NCBI GenBank assembly: GCA_037176905.1
Contig: JBBBWG010000448.1
Coordinates: 46,189 to 110,188, forward strand
Source: Azolla pinnata
Taxonomy: Eukaryota > Streptophyta > Polypodiopsida > Salviniales > Salviniaceae
DNA length: 64,000 nt
Reading direction: 5' to 3'
Below, piece by piece: positions 22,501 to 33,936 of this stretch. The notes beneath the pieces were generated by a model. It did not search any database. It saw nothing but the letters and a program-made list of their open reading frames with translations, and was not told where the DNA came from. Within the stretch, counting starts at the first letter, position 1. Every line of letters begins with the position of its first letter. The position numbers and the translations under genes are program-made.

Positions 22501-25500
22501 TCTTCAACTGATGTAACAGAATTGACAAAACAATCAGAGTTTGAAGTAAAGACTGGTAAACAGGTTGAAACTGTACAAGCAGAGGGTCAAAAAGATGGAA
22601 AGGATAAAATGGAACCAAGATATCAGAGTGGAGTTTTGAGAACAAATTGTATTGACTGTTTGGACCGAACAAATGCTGCTCAGTATGCTTATGGTCTGGC
22701 TGCATTAGGTCATCAGTTATTATCTTTGGGCCTGTCAGATACTCCCAAGGTAGATCCAAATAGTAGTGTAGCAGATGCTCTAATGGACATGTATCAAAAT
22801 ATGGGAGATGCTTTAGCTTTACAATATGGTGGCTCTGCTGCTCATAATACTGTAAGTAATTTGCTCCATGGGAATAAATATTATTTATATGCAGAAGATC
22901 TTAGATATCTCTCAAGATAGAAGCTTCCAGTTTTCCAATGGAGATACATAATTTATTTTCTCAATCTATTTTTCCATTTTTTTTATGTAGTTCGCTGTTT
23001 GGATATAAAAAATTATTCATCCTTTTCAGGTTTTTCCAGAAAGAAATGGCAAGTGGAAGGCAACCACACAATCACAAGAGTTTCTGAAATCAATCAAACG
23101 TTATTATAGCAATACATATACAGATGGTGAAAAGCAGGATGCCATTAACTTGTGAGGTTATCAAGCCAAGTTTCCCATCTTGTATGCAGTTATCAACCTC
23201 ATCTAACTTGGGTTTCGTTATGTTACAGGTTCCTTGGCTATTTCCAACCACAAGAAGGGAAGCCTGCACTGTGGGAGCTGGATTCTGATTATTACTTGCA
23301 TGTTGGGAGCAATGGTGATGATTCTCATGCATCTGATGCGTGGTAAGTGATGTTTTACCAAATTAAACTTGTGTTGAATCCATAATTTTTTTTCTTTATT
23401 TAAATCAGATAACCATAGTATCTATAATCAAAAATTTGTTTGAGGCTAAAAGCCAAAAGCACCCAGTGTGATGTACGTCATTGTGGCATATCTGCCTATG
23501 ATGTATCCAAAAGAATTTTGAACTACAACATTGACTAATCGATCACTGTGGAGACAGCAAGTATAAACTTTAAGGGGGGGAACTGTATTCTATTACATGG
23601 TTATGCAAGGCAAATAAACAAATTCTAAATCTAATTTTATGAAGAAGGGTGTTTACACGCCCTGATCCCATTTCTCATGCAAACATGGACCATTGATGCA
23701 TGTACACAATAAGGCCGCCTAAGTTTATGGATTCTTAACTAAGCGCTTGACCTCTGCGTCTTATTTTGTTGGTAAGAACTCATGTACCAACACGTAAGTA
23801 AAATACCTGCGTCCTAATCTTTGTACTCCCTAAGAATTGACTTGATTGCTCTACCAACTTTTCAAAAACAAGTTGTTAGGTGTTTCCTGTTCATTGGAAA
23901 CTTGTCTAGACCAGTGGCTAAAAGCTTATCATTGGTTTCATGATGTCGATAAGTTTGTGAATATACATCGTTTGTGATGTGGGCAAAACACTTGCAAGTC
24001 ATAACTTAGATTGTCTTGGCTCTATTTGGAAAATTGTAGGATTCAACTTTGATTTGAATTTTCAAGCTTCCATTGGTTGGGAGCACATGGACGGAATTAT
24101 GCATGATATATTTAATGACGTGAAAGAATTTGGTGCTAATTTATGAAAATTCATACACAAAAAATGGGCTGCAAGAGGTGGAGCTAAGGTTTAACCATTT
24201 CAATTTAGAAACATTTTTCCAGAAGTTTCTTTGTTCTTAGCCAGCTCCACGTAAAATTCTATCAATCATTTCCTTATTCTTGTATAAGAGTTTACACCTT
24301 TTCTCCTTCAGATTTGTGATTTATTAGTGCTGTTTCCTGACAAGAACGAGGATGTTGACATGATGAAAGCATCTTTCGAAGATGGATAGATTGTGATACT
24401 GACCTCAGTATGAGTTACCATTGATTAGGCATTACTTACCATTAACATATCTGGGCCATACTTACAAGTTGAATTCACATCAGTGTGCAAACAGATGCGT
24501 CTTCTTTTTTCTCTTGGGTGTAATTTTACGAGCTTACTAATTTTTGTATTCACCCCTTTATACCCTTTGTTTACCTTCTGTAAGCTCATTGTAAAGCGTT
24601 CTATACTTGGACCACCTGGTTCATCTATGTCTGGAAAATGCAAGGTGTACCTGAAATTCATACTCATTAGTGAATTCCTCTTTGCACGTGTCTCGACCTA
24701 TATATAGCCCTTATTGCAGATTTTTCTAAGATAAGAGTTCTTTCTATCTGTGTAGATAAATGTGATTCTCCTATGACATTGTTATCCAATTAGCTCATTT
24801 TGGTTCATTCTCGAAGCAGGATAACAGCTTAAGATGTAATTTCTTTTTCGATCTTAGAGGATTATTTTTCCAGTTAAAAGATATATCCTCTTCTGATTCT
24901 TCTTTCTATATATGTATATGTGTTTGTGCTACATTGATATATATGATCGTACTTGAGTGTGCAAGTACTTTTAGTTTCTTGTGATGGTGTCTTCATTATT
25001 GACGACTGCATCTAATTCTTTTGAAACTGATGAAATAATTCACAGAAAAGACCCTTCTTTGCAGTACTACAAAAAATTTAGAGCGACCATAAATATAGGA
25101 ATGTAGTCAACTGAGGTTCCGTCATGTTTTTGGCAAAGATATTTTACTGGTAGTGAAACTTGATACTAGGTATGGCACATAACTTTCTGGTTAATATCCT
25201 TTCTGGATTATGTCAGATATCATATCTCTTTTGGTGCATTTTGCGTTCCACGTGTATGTTATCTTAATACTACATAGATATGGCCTTCAATTTGCAGTTG
25301 ATTGGGATCAACTTTGTACTGTCTAAATATACCATCTGAATTGAGTCCCTTCATGATCTTTAAAACATACAAGAAATTGATCCTTGAACAGTGCATTGTT
25401 GACATTGTGAATAGTTAAAGTTGTTGACATCATTGTTGACATTGTGACAATGCGTTGTTGACTATTTGTTTTGAAGTAGAAAATATACTGGATTTCATGG

Positions 25501-27027
25501 GAATACCATTGCTGTAGGTTTATCGTGGCATCAATATGTTTTCTTTGTTTGGCTCTCAAGATTAAACCAAACAAGGAAAATGGTTTTATGACTTCTCTGC
25601 AACAGAGAGAATGCTGTTCCTCGATAGTTTTATCAGTCTTCTTGGAACCAAGTTCTCATTGGAGAGTGCATATTTGTTACTTGTATATTTGTCTTTCCTT
25701 GTTCTTCCTTGTAATACGTTAATATTTTGAGAATCCACGTTACATATTTGCTGAAGGTCTTTACTGCAAGTGAGCAAGACTAGGATGCCAGTAAGGAGAA
25801 CAGTGAATGCCCTGTATAGCAGCAGTTGTAATATGAGAGGCGATAAGAGCCGCCAGCGGGTGAAGCTTACATCCTTTGACAAACTCATGCAAATTACATG
25901 TGGTTCTATAAAAAATGTCCGGATGTGCAGTGAACCTGGTGCTAAGAGCAAACTGGCTGGAAAAAGCTCAATAACTGCACCAGATGCTGCGTAAGTTATA
26001 TATAAGTAGCATAGTAGTAGAGGAACAAGAACTTCACCATTTCTTTATGTTCATGGATGGTGGTGCTCATCTTCTTATAAAACATCTTCTACTACTACAC
26101 CGTAGGCGCCCATATTGTGTGTGCATGACTTATCTTTGCGTTTTTGTTTTATTTTTCGGTATTTTTGCAGTGAGGTTCAATTGAAGAGCCCAAATTGGCT
26201 ATATGGCCAAAGTAAGCATGAAGAACCACCCGGGAAACAAAAGCTCCTTGGAGCGAATGTTTTGCCGAATGTAAAAAAGAAATTGAAGTGTCGTGAAAGC
26301 AGGGATCTGAATCGACTACTTGCATTAGACAACTTTTGTGAGATGGAGGTCGTCGAAAGGTCTCTGTTCCTATAGGTTTTCTATATAAGCCTTATGAGTA
26401 GTAGAGTGTCTATTCATCACCTTAGGTATCCTTTCAGTGAAAATTAGTAGCTGATCTGTAATCAAGTGTTGTGTGAGGGTCCAAATTCGTGTTGAGCGGA
26501 AGATATAACTTTTATGGCCACTGCGGACAAATGTACTACTGCTGAATTTCTTTATGAGTTGTTTTTTTTTTCCAGGTACTTTAAGTGGGCAACAACTGAA
26601 GATGATGGTTGGTATGGTAATGGTCTCCTTCCAGGATCTGTGGATGATAGTGAAGCTAATCAACATTATGCTCAATTTTTTGAGGTAATTGAAATTAACA
26701 CTCAGATTTACTTCTTCACGAGCTTTTAATGAATCTTCATAGGTGATCTGTTTTTATTTTATTTTATTTAAAACCCTTTAGACAGGTACTCTTGATCCAT
26801 TCAACTCAACTCCTGAAGAATGCGATGATTGTGTATATTTTTGTCCCGAAACAATTCGTGATACAGAGGACAAGAGTGTATTGAACGAGATGGAAGTTGC
26901 TTCGAATGAATATCATGCCATTGCAAAAGATTTTGGGAGTGTTGTAAGCGAATTTGATGAGAAACTGAGTGACTTGACGGAGTTGATACTTGGTCAACAA
27001 GAGCTGCATCGATTCATATCATCGTAA
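16534..27027 (+). CDS. SAC-domain phosphoinositide phosphatase (plant SAC1-5 / Fig4-like group)
   Basis: Removes phosphate from phosphoinositides; the plant group is linked to PtdIns(3,5)P2 and vacuole or cell-wall traffic. Sixteen exons: 16534-16662, 16824-17028, 17291-17456, 18671-18893, 19966-20042, 20125-20312, 20396-20493, 20610-20743, 20820-20954, 22437-22851, 23030-23151, 23229-23342, 25775-25990, 26171-26359, 26576-26684 and 26782-27027 (921 aa, close to Arabidopsis SAC1). The N terminus has the family [13 protein letters not shown]; the SAC core runs through [13 protein letters not shown] and [11 protein letters not shown] to the catalytic CX5R loop CIDCLDRTN near residue 523. A Lys/Ser/Thr-rich insert ([10 protein letters not shown] region) precedes the active site within exon 10. 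The acceptor before 25775 is the weakest call; an additional exon in the 2.4-kb intron before it cannot be excluded. Intron 9 holds a 100-N gap inside a duplicated segment. The 3' flank has aataaa-type signals near 27255. Confidence 0.87.
19250..19815. repeat. Diverged tandem duplication of about 280-300 bp in SAC intron 4
   Basis: Copy 1 (about 19252-19530) and copy 2 (about 19556-19815) share ordered blocks: aacagaaaa, gctgtaaac, gagtctgtttcagtat, gcccaaaat, ctgattaat, cacatggtcttt, gtgcttgat or atgcttgat, aatgtgc, taggcatt and cttattaat. They differ at many sites and by indels, consistent with an old duplication within the intron. Confidence 0.75.
20938..21312. repeat. 133-bp near-identical duplication interrupted by an assembly gap
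   Basis: Bases 20938-21070 recur as 21080-21154 plus 21255-21312. The left parts are 75 bp in both copies and the right parts 58 bp in both, with one visible substitution (gatgaatc against gacgaatc). The copies are separated by 9 bp (ttgagagat). The repeat includes the last 17 bases of SAC exon 9 and its donor, so a second donor-like site appears at 21096-21097. Confidence 0.95.
21155..21254. other. Assembly gap of 100 N
   Basis: Exactly 100 N, the customary placeholder for a gap of unknown size. It sits at the point where the first duplicate copy runs on without interruption, so the true gap length may be zero. Confidence 0.99.
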
Positions 27028-27747
27028 GGGAAGTGATTCTGAACATGTTTGTATCGTGGGAAGGATTCTTTCGAGAAGCCTAATTGTAACCGTAAACCCT
27101 AACCCTAAATCCACTTATGATATCAGCGAGGTGCGTGATTGGTCACTCCCCATCCTGTACCATTTTTGAATAATGGACATCCTCAGGCAGAGGCGATATT
27201 TTTTGTTGTAAATAAAACATCACCTTGTAACATTCATTCTTGTATATCCTCAAATCAATAAATGAAAGATTTTGTCCCAAAGTCTGTTTATGACCTCGCA
27301 AAACAAAAATGTGCTTGAAGAAATTGTTGTATATAGGAAGAAATTGTCTTCATTCGCCTCTCACATTGAGAATTGGACGTATATTTCATGAAGTTTAATG
27401 TTGTATCAAAGATGAAGTTTGGGGCTTCCCACATATATGGAGCTTTCCACAAATAGGTGGGGAAAATACATCTTGTGTTTTTTTACTGTACACATTATCA
27501 GCCAGCAAATTGTACAAAAGCATATATGCAGTTGAAAATTTATATACATTCCAATTAGGTAAAATTACATGGGTACCAATTCCATCAGGTTATTTGTAAG
27601 AATCAAAATCCCATCATGTCAAGAAAAAAGTTTAGGCAACCAATCTTATTCTCTCGAGCACAAAACCAAATGTCCTGAAGCTCATCATGTAATTGTGGAT
27701 GGAGTATGTTCTATCTTTGCTTAAGACAGACGTAACACCTGCGTTCT
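27028..27747. other. Intergenic region between convergent SAC and U-box genes
   Basis: Holds the two 3' UTRs. A short aaaccctaaccctaaatcc telomere-like word occurs near 27095. A 20-bp direct repeat, attgtggatggagtatgttc, occurs near 27692 and again near 27762, where the second copy overlaps the 3' end of the U-box coding region. No other gene seen. Confidence 0.5.
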
Positions 27748-29782
27748 TCAAAAGTAAGTTGATTGTGGATGGAGTATGTTCAGATGAGACAATATTCTAG
27801 CTGCAAGCGGTCTGATCAGATTTACACCGTCTTGAGTTAGAGATACTAGAGGCATTTGAGCCAAGCTCCCAAACTCCTTCCTATACTCTTCTTTTCTCAA
27901 AATCTTTTCCATGATCAATAAAGCCTTCTCTTGCACCCCAACACTTTCAGAATTAAGCTTCCTAATGATGGGTTTCATGCCACCAGATTTGACAATGAGA
28001 TCTGAGCCTTTCTCCCAGCATCCATCATTTACAAGAGTAAGTAATGCACCGAGGACAGACTCATCTTTTTCGTCTTCCTTATCGTCCAAAGCTTTTATAA
28101 GCGGTGGCAGAGCACCTGCTTCCAATAAACAAAACGTTTCTTTTATAGAGCAGAGTCCTCCATGAAGAATGCACCCCGATTGTGGAAGGTCTCCTGAGAA
28201 GCAACACCAACCACTTGATTTCTTTATTGGTTTGCTTAGACTTTGGGTATTTTCGGAAAGCTGTTGCAGTGATATGGCTGCCCTGCTCTTCACCAAAGTG
28301 GTTCCAGACTTGAGGAGATTTACTAGTAAAGGAATAATACCCTGTTTTGCAGTATATTCTTGAAGCTGTATGTCCGTCGGTAGCGTGAAACGGACAAGAG
28401 TCCATGTGGCATTTTCAAGTAATTTAATGCTTGGTGTACCCTGTCCTCGAGAGACAAATGCATCGAGTATGGACACAATGGAAGTTAGTATTCCATTCTC
28501 TAGCATCCTTGCTGTAACTTGCTTGTTATACAATGGAAGGTTCCCTAATATGCCCATGGCTGCAGCTTTTTCTTCTTCAAGCAAATCACCTGAGAAAATG
28601 GTGGCAATTGTGCTGTAAGAATCAGGTGTCATCTCCTCAGCTAATGTATCTGCCCCGCCATCAATTGTTAAGACGTATAAGAGCTTTAATGCATATAAAC
28701 GCACTTCAATGTCCTTGGAATCCATGAAACTTACAAGCAACTGAATGCTTCCACAGCCTCTTAAAGTTTCTCTTAGACTTGCTGCAGTAGTATGACTGCA
28801 GATGTAGCTCAAGGCTTTGATGATATGGCCGGATATACTGGGTCCAGATATGTTAACAAGAGAAATGAGTTTCAGAACTGGTTCATCAATATCCCTCTGG
28901 TTACCCCATAAGTCTTTGATATTCATGGCTTGACTTGCCATAGATAAACTTGCAAATATGGCTGCAGCATGTTCTTTCATTGTAGTTGCTATAGATTTGA
29001 CTGTGAAAAGGATATTGAACAAGGGTTGGATTACTCCAGATTCAATCATCGGATCTCTATTCTGTTCTGAAATGGAAAGGTTCCGCAAGGCTCCCAGTGC
29101 TGCAACCTTGCATTCTGCTTTTCCTGATGCAATCATTTTGACTAGAGGAGCAAGAACTCCCTCTTGAACCACCACAGCCCGGCTCTGACTTGACAGCTGC
29201 ATCTCAGACAATTTATTCGCTAACACGATCTGAGTTTCGAGCGATCCTGTGGCAAGCAAATAAAAACAATGTTGGCCATGCCATGTTGGTCTCCAGAATG
29301 ATAAGACTTGAACAATAGACGAACCACAAATATACATGCAATAACTAGCTTGTACAGGAAAGATGAATCACTTATTAACCAGGTTCTAAATTTTTGACAA
29401 ACACATTGTTAGCTGATTGGATGGATCTATACACATCTAGTACCACACTCTGGGAAGTTTACTAGCATCTTGAAGCATAAACAATCATATGAAGAGGACC
29501 CTTGTGGGCAATGGAAAGGCTCCATCCTGCACACAATGTATTTTCCAAAAGGTTCTGTAAACCTCTATATTAACAAGTACCACTAGTGTAATGAAGAGGA
29601 GGTTCTTGTGCCACAGGGTTGCATGATAAGGGGAAGGGAATGCTAGAAATGTAAAGAAAGAGAGAGATCAAAATGACCTACCATCAAGACCAAAACGAGA
29701 AATACATCTTTCACTGTTTGAGAGAAAGAGAGATCAAAATGACCTACCATCAAGACCAAAACGAGAAATACATCTTTCACTG

Positions 29783-29833
<51 letters not shown>

Positions 29834-31717
29834 GAGTGAGAGTGAGAGTGAGACCTTTCTCAAGAGCTTGCACAAGCGGCTTAAAGTAATTGACTTCTGC
29901 CATAAGAATAACATTGGTATCATTCTTTGAAAATAGTTCCAGAAGCTCCAGTCCATCATCAGCAGCATGAGGGTTATCTGAATTGGCTATGGTGACCAGC
30001 AACAAGATACATCCCTGCACTCTAGCAATCTGATGGCATAATGCTTCTTCTTTTGCAAGCTCCAAAAGCAAAGCAACTGCTTGCCTTGATTCACCTGCGT
30101 CTCGGGCAAGGGAATACACTATAAATTCTACTGCTCCTGCATCACAAACCTTTTTCTGGAAAAAGAAACAATTGCATCAGCCATGCCCAGAAAACATAAG
30201 AAATTGTAGATATCACCTTCTAGAGTTGCGGTTGCCCACACCCATCCCATAAGTTCCAATAGTTCCCATGTTTGCATAACATTACGAGCTTCTACAAGTA
30301 AACCTTTGTAGCTGGACAAGCTGGGCCTTGGTCTACAGAAGCTCCATGTGAAGAGTTTCTACGAGTAACACTCTGTAGGACATGCTGGCTCTCATCTACA
30401 GAAGCTCATAATGTAAGGTCTCAACATGCATGATAGGAATCCTAGTACTAAAAAATTATTCCCCCAGTATGCATGCATCAAATACTCAAATCAGCCAATA
30501 ATGCACATGGCAAATTCATGGGTATAACAACCTGTCTCTTTAACCCAATGTAAAATATCTTAGGACTTCTTGTAATGTTTAACAGAGGCATAAAATGTTC
30601 TCATGTTATTAAAGGCTTGGCATTTACATGCATGCAAACCGTTGCTTGTCCTTGTAGCAATTCTGCAAGCATAAAAGACACGCCTTCTTCAATGATGCTT
30701 GGCCAAGGGCAAGCATTCAGGGCTGAAAATGATATGGGGTGTACATATCACAATGTGGGGATCAGTGGGAAGAAACTTTTAAGATATCTTGTGATTACCA
30801 ATTCAGAGGCAACAACATTTCTGGTAATAGTGTGAACATGTCAAATGTTTGATCATACAAAGTGCATTGCAGGTTCACAGGCAAAAAACAGAAATGACCT
30901 CGCATGAACATGTCACAATTTGTAATGTGAAAACAACGGAAAAGCATGTGATGTCTATGCTCTCCAAGGGCTGCTGCCCAAATTCAACCATGCAGTGCAT
31001 GTATCATATTCACTTTAATAGAAGAACATGTCTTTTTCCTGGAAATACACAGCCTATGGTCCACTGTTCCCAACATGTTTCATAATCCCCAGTCCCAATA
31101 TCATATCCTTCAGTGTGTGAGAAGTGTTGATTTAGTGATGTCTAGGTTCTACTAATGTGAACTAACATATATAAGAAAATGTTTATAATTACCTTGTTTT
31201 CCAGATTGTCTGCTACGAGCGACCTCAACGTTATGAGTGTCTTTCTACGGATGTCACGTTTATTAGACTTAAGAAAGCCAACCAACACCGGAATCAGACC
31301 TTCGGCTGTAACCCAATGTTTTGCTGCGGCTCTCTCTTCGCACATTTCTTGAATTTCAAGCAAAGCTTCAAGAATCTCTTGCTCATCCGTGGATTTCAAC
31401 CGTGATGCTGTAGCTGTTACCTTCAACATCGCATTGCGCTCTTTCCACTCCTCTATTGATTGCTTCAGGAGCCTGTTGGGCTTCATGGATAAGCTTTGAA
31501 GTTCCCTGTTTGTGACAGGACACACTGAGTGGCCTTCATGAAACCATTTCTGTATGGCTGACCTCTCAAATGTATGTCCTGATTCTATTTCAACTGGTTC
31601 TTCCATTACATCTTGAGTTATAGGGCAATAGAAACTTTGAAGGGGTGGCAGAATGTGATGAAATTGCCAGCTCCTTAGGTCTTGGTATTGTTTCTCCCTC
31701 TCCCCCATGATATTCAA
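27748..31717 (-). CDS. U-box domain E3 ubiquitin ligase with armadillo repeats (PUB43/44-like)
   Basis: Plant U-box/ARM E3 ligase that would transfer ubiquitin from an E2 to substrates bound by its ARM array. Exons on the minus strand: 31717-31193, 30155-29855 and 29246-27748, phases 0 and 1, 774 aa. The U-box lies at about residues 27-100: FYCPITQDVMEEPVEIESGH is followed by TFERSAIQKWF and CPVTNRELQ. After a coiled linker (LEALLEIQEMCEERAAAK) the ARM repeats start at about residue 145 and run to the C terminus, with typical LGALRNLS and GILGNLPLYN units. Length and architecture match the Arabidopsis PUB42-44 group, which includes SAUL1/PUB44 (about 800 aa); assignment within the group is uncertain. 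Intron 2 begins at a GA/CT microsatellite that directly abuts its donor. A short GA tract lies just upstream of the ATG. Confidence 0.88.
29656..29785. repeat. 66-bp tandem duplication in U-box intron 2
   Basis: The segment with gatcaaaatgacctaccatc and catctttcactgtttgagag occurs twice, starting near 29656 and 29722, with a 66-bp period and near-identity, so the duplication is recent. Confidence 0.92.
29786..29852. repeat. (GA)n microsatellite abutting a splice donor
   Basis: A GA run of about 45 bp grades into tgagag hexamers and stops at the donor of U-box exon 2 (exon ends at 29855). On the coding strand the intron begins gtctcactctcactctc and continues as (CT)n. Confidence 0.93.
30305..30420. 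repeat. Imperfect tandem duplication in U-box intron 1
   Basis: Two segments of about 60-70 bp share tctac-agtaa, ctgtag or tttgtag, and ctacagaagctc blocks in the same order. The similarity is weak and old. Confidence 0.4.
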
Positions 31718-32403
31718 TAGATCAGAAAATCAAAGAAGAGAGAGGGAAAGAGAGAGAGAGAGAGAATTTGTTCAAAGCAAAAGGCCTCAGCTTATCGAGC
31801 TCCAAAACTCCTGTCTCTTTGCTCAACTCATTACATTCATATTTCAAAGAACTCTGATCGGAAGCGACTCCTGCCAAAGTTTAAATAGAGAAGATCGTTC
31901 CAATGCTTGATATCCACTCGTTCATTCCTTGCAATAAGCTTGATCCCCATCTACTGCATCCTCCTCAGCTGTTGAACCAAGTGCAAATCCTCATAGAGAC
32001 ACTCGACCTTGTTCTTCGATTTGGGTTTAATGATGATGACGATGACACTAAGGAAGAGTTTGACCCAAGGATGCAAGTACAGATTGCATCGTTTTGGCAT
32101 ATGAGCGGTCCTTCAGAAGAAAAAGATGTTCTACTATCTTTAGTGCAAATGTTGACAAAAATGCTTGGCATTTGCTTCAAAATGAGCAGAAAGGCCTAAA
32201 AAGAGGCTGAGCCCATTCTAGAGCCTTCTTGGATCTCTTTGAATACGGAGGAGCTTCTGTGTCAAAGAAGGCGGATAGCTGCAGGAATTCCCATCGCCAA
32301 GCAACCGCATCATGCTTTGATGCTTCTGAAATCCGAGAGAACTGCTGTGTCATTCCCCAAATGAATAAGCTTGAATGTTCCGTTCCAATGCTGACCGTGG
32401 AGA

Positions 32404-32590
32404 ACCCTAGCCGCGTGGAGGCACATTCATACAAACCCTAAGCCTCATATTCCATACAAACCCTAACCCCCAAGCATCTGCAGACCCTATTCCCACAAAG
32501 CCTCATTCGTACAAACCCTATTCTTCACCAACTCTCTCGCACATTCATACGGAAAACTCAATCTTTGCGCGTGTACACAAACCCTAATCT
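32404..32590. promoter_or_regulatory. Cluster of telo-box (AAACCCTAA) words
   Basis: AAACCCTA words occur near 32433, 32458, 32513 and 32578, plus gaaccctag at 32403. Several follow the same lead-in (cattcatac or cattcgtac), so this is partly a degenerate tandem repeat. Telo-boxes are known promoter elements of plant growth and translation genes. Here they lie about 700-870 bp upstream of the U-box start codon, and any activity is inferred. Confidence 0.5.
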
Positions 32591-32980
32591 CCAAAATCTG
32601 CAAACGCCTGCTCAAAAACCAACCCAAACCTCTCCCAGAGGATCGAAGAATCCGTGTTTGAACGGTCCTCCGAGGTCCGAATCTCACAGAGAGGCCGACC
32701 CCATCGGTATCGGCCTGAAATTCTGCAAACACCCGAGCCCGAGTCCCATATGCAAGCGGCTCAGGAACCCTGACAAAAAATCTGAGCGCGCCCCTGTCTC
32801 TTTCTCGATGCGGGACCTCGATCTGGTCGACAACCCAACAGGAAAGGGGGAATATAAGCAAAACGAGATGCCTGACCTCACGACTCGAAAAAGCACCCAG
32901 ATCAGGAGGAGCTTCGGAGGCTGCTTCCACAATCCGTTTGGGCGAAGCAGCTCAGCTTCTGGCGTCGCCTCTGCTGCAGA

Positions 32981-33120
32981 ATTCTTCTTCTTCTTCTTCT
33001 TCTTCTTCTTCTTCTTCTTCCTTCTTCTTTCTTCTTCTTCGTCTTCTTCTTCTTCTTCTTCTTCCTTCTTCTTTCGTCTTCTTCCTTCTTCTTCTTCCTT
33101 CTTCTTCCTTCTTCTTCTTC
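32981..33120. repeat. (CTT)n microsatellite
   Basis: About 140 bp of CTT/TTC repeats with a few cc and gt interruptions. Ser- or Phe-rich frames through it come from the repeat itself. Confidence 0.93.
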
Positions 33121-33130
33121 CGCGAGGCCG

Positions 33131-33232
33131 CCACGTCAGCGCCACGTCAGCGCCACGTCGGCGCCACGTGGCTTCCACGTGTCACTGCCACGTCAGCGCC
33201 ACGTGGCGTCCACGTGTCACTGCCACGTCATC
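33131..33232. promoter_or_regulatory. Array of nine ACGT-core (G-box/ABRE-like) elements in 11-bp phase
   Basis: Nine consecutive units each begin ccacgt, with lengths 11, 11, 11, 11, 13, 11, 11, 13 and a last one. Four carry CACGTG (two in gccacgtggc context, two as ccacgtgtc) and five carry CACGTC. The ACGT core is the binding site of plant bZIP and bHLH factors (ABRE, G-box, C-box types). The 11-bp spacing places the cores on nearly the same face of the helix. It lies about 1.4 kb upstream of the U-box start. Regulatory function is inferred; a chance minisatellite is the alternative. Confidence 0.55.
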
Positions 33233-33269
33233 CTCCCGCCATCCCGAACTGGCAACTCGGTACGGGGTC

Positions 33270-33936
33270 CAAAGAGTCTAGAATCTTTTTTTTCCCCGAC
33301 GGAGGGATAGACCCCCCGATGAGCCTGGAATCTTTTTTCCGACCGATGGTGGGATAGATCCCAACGGACTCTGGAATCTTTTTTCCGACCGATGGTGGGA
33401 TAGATCCCAACGGACTCTGGAATCTTCTTTTCCGACTGATGGTGGGATAGAGACCCTCCGATGAGCCTGGAATCTTCTTTTCCGGTGGTCAGATAGACCC
33501 ACCGAAGTGTCTGGAATCTTTTTTCCGGTGGTGGGATAGACCCCCTGAAGAGCCTGGAATCTCTTTTCCGGTGGTTGGATAGACCCGCTGAAGAGTCTGG
33601 AATCTTTTTTCCGGTGGTGGGAATCGGGATAGACCCCCTGATGAGTCTGGAATCGTTTTTTCCGATGGTGGGATAGACCCCCGCGATGAGTCTGGAATCT
33701 TTTTTCCAGTGGTGGGATAGACCCCCTGATGAGTCTGGGGTAGAATCTTTTTTCCGACCGATGGTGGGATAGACCCCCTGAAGAGTCTGGAATCATTTTT
33801 CCGACCGATGGTGGGATAGACCCCCCTGAAGAGTCTGGAATCTTTTTTCCGGTGGTGGGATAGAGAGTCTGGAATCGTTTTTTCCGGTGGTGGGATAGAC
33901 CCCCTGATGAGTCTGGAATCTTTTTTTCCGATGCTG
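33270..33936. repeat. 45-55 bp minisatellite (gatagaccccctgatgagtc family)
   Basis: About 14-15 tandem units built from ggtgggatagacccc, ctgatgagtctggaatc and ttttttccg, with variants ctgaagagtctgg and caacggactctgg. Unit length varies because an accgatggt segment is present or absent. Minus-strand frames (PPTTGKKIPD-like) are open by virtue of the repeat and lack any start context or homology I know. Confidence 0.9.

Noticed and set aside
31903-32199. 98-codon plus-strand frame near the U-box 5' end
   Set aside because: No known domain, and it lies in the expected promoter region of the minus-strand gene.
32565-33281. 238-codon plus-strand frame ending in poly-Phe/Ser
   Set aside because: The second half is the CTT microsatellite and ACGT array; the first half has no known domain.
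33278-33796. 172-codon minus-strand frame with repeated KRFQTHQG/PPTTGKKI words
   Set aside because: It is a direct translation of the minisatellite; unit length varies, so the frame shifts meaning between units, and no family is recognised.
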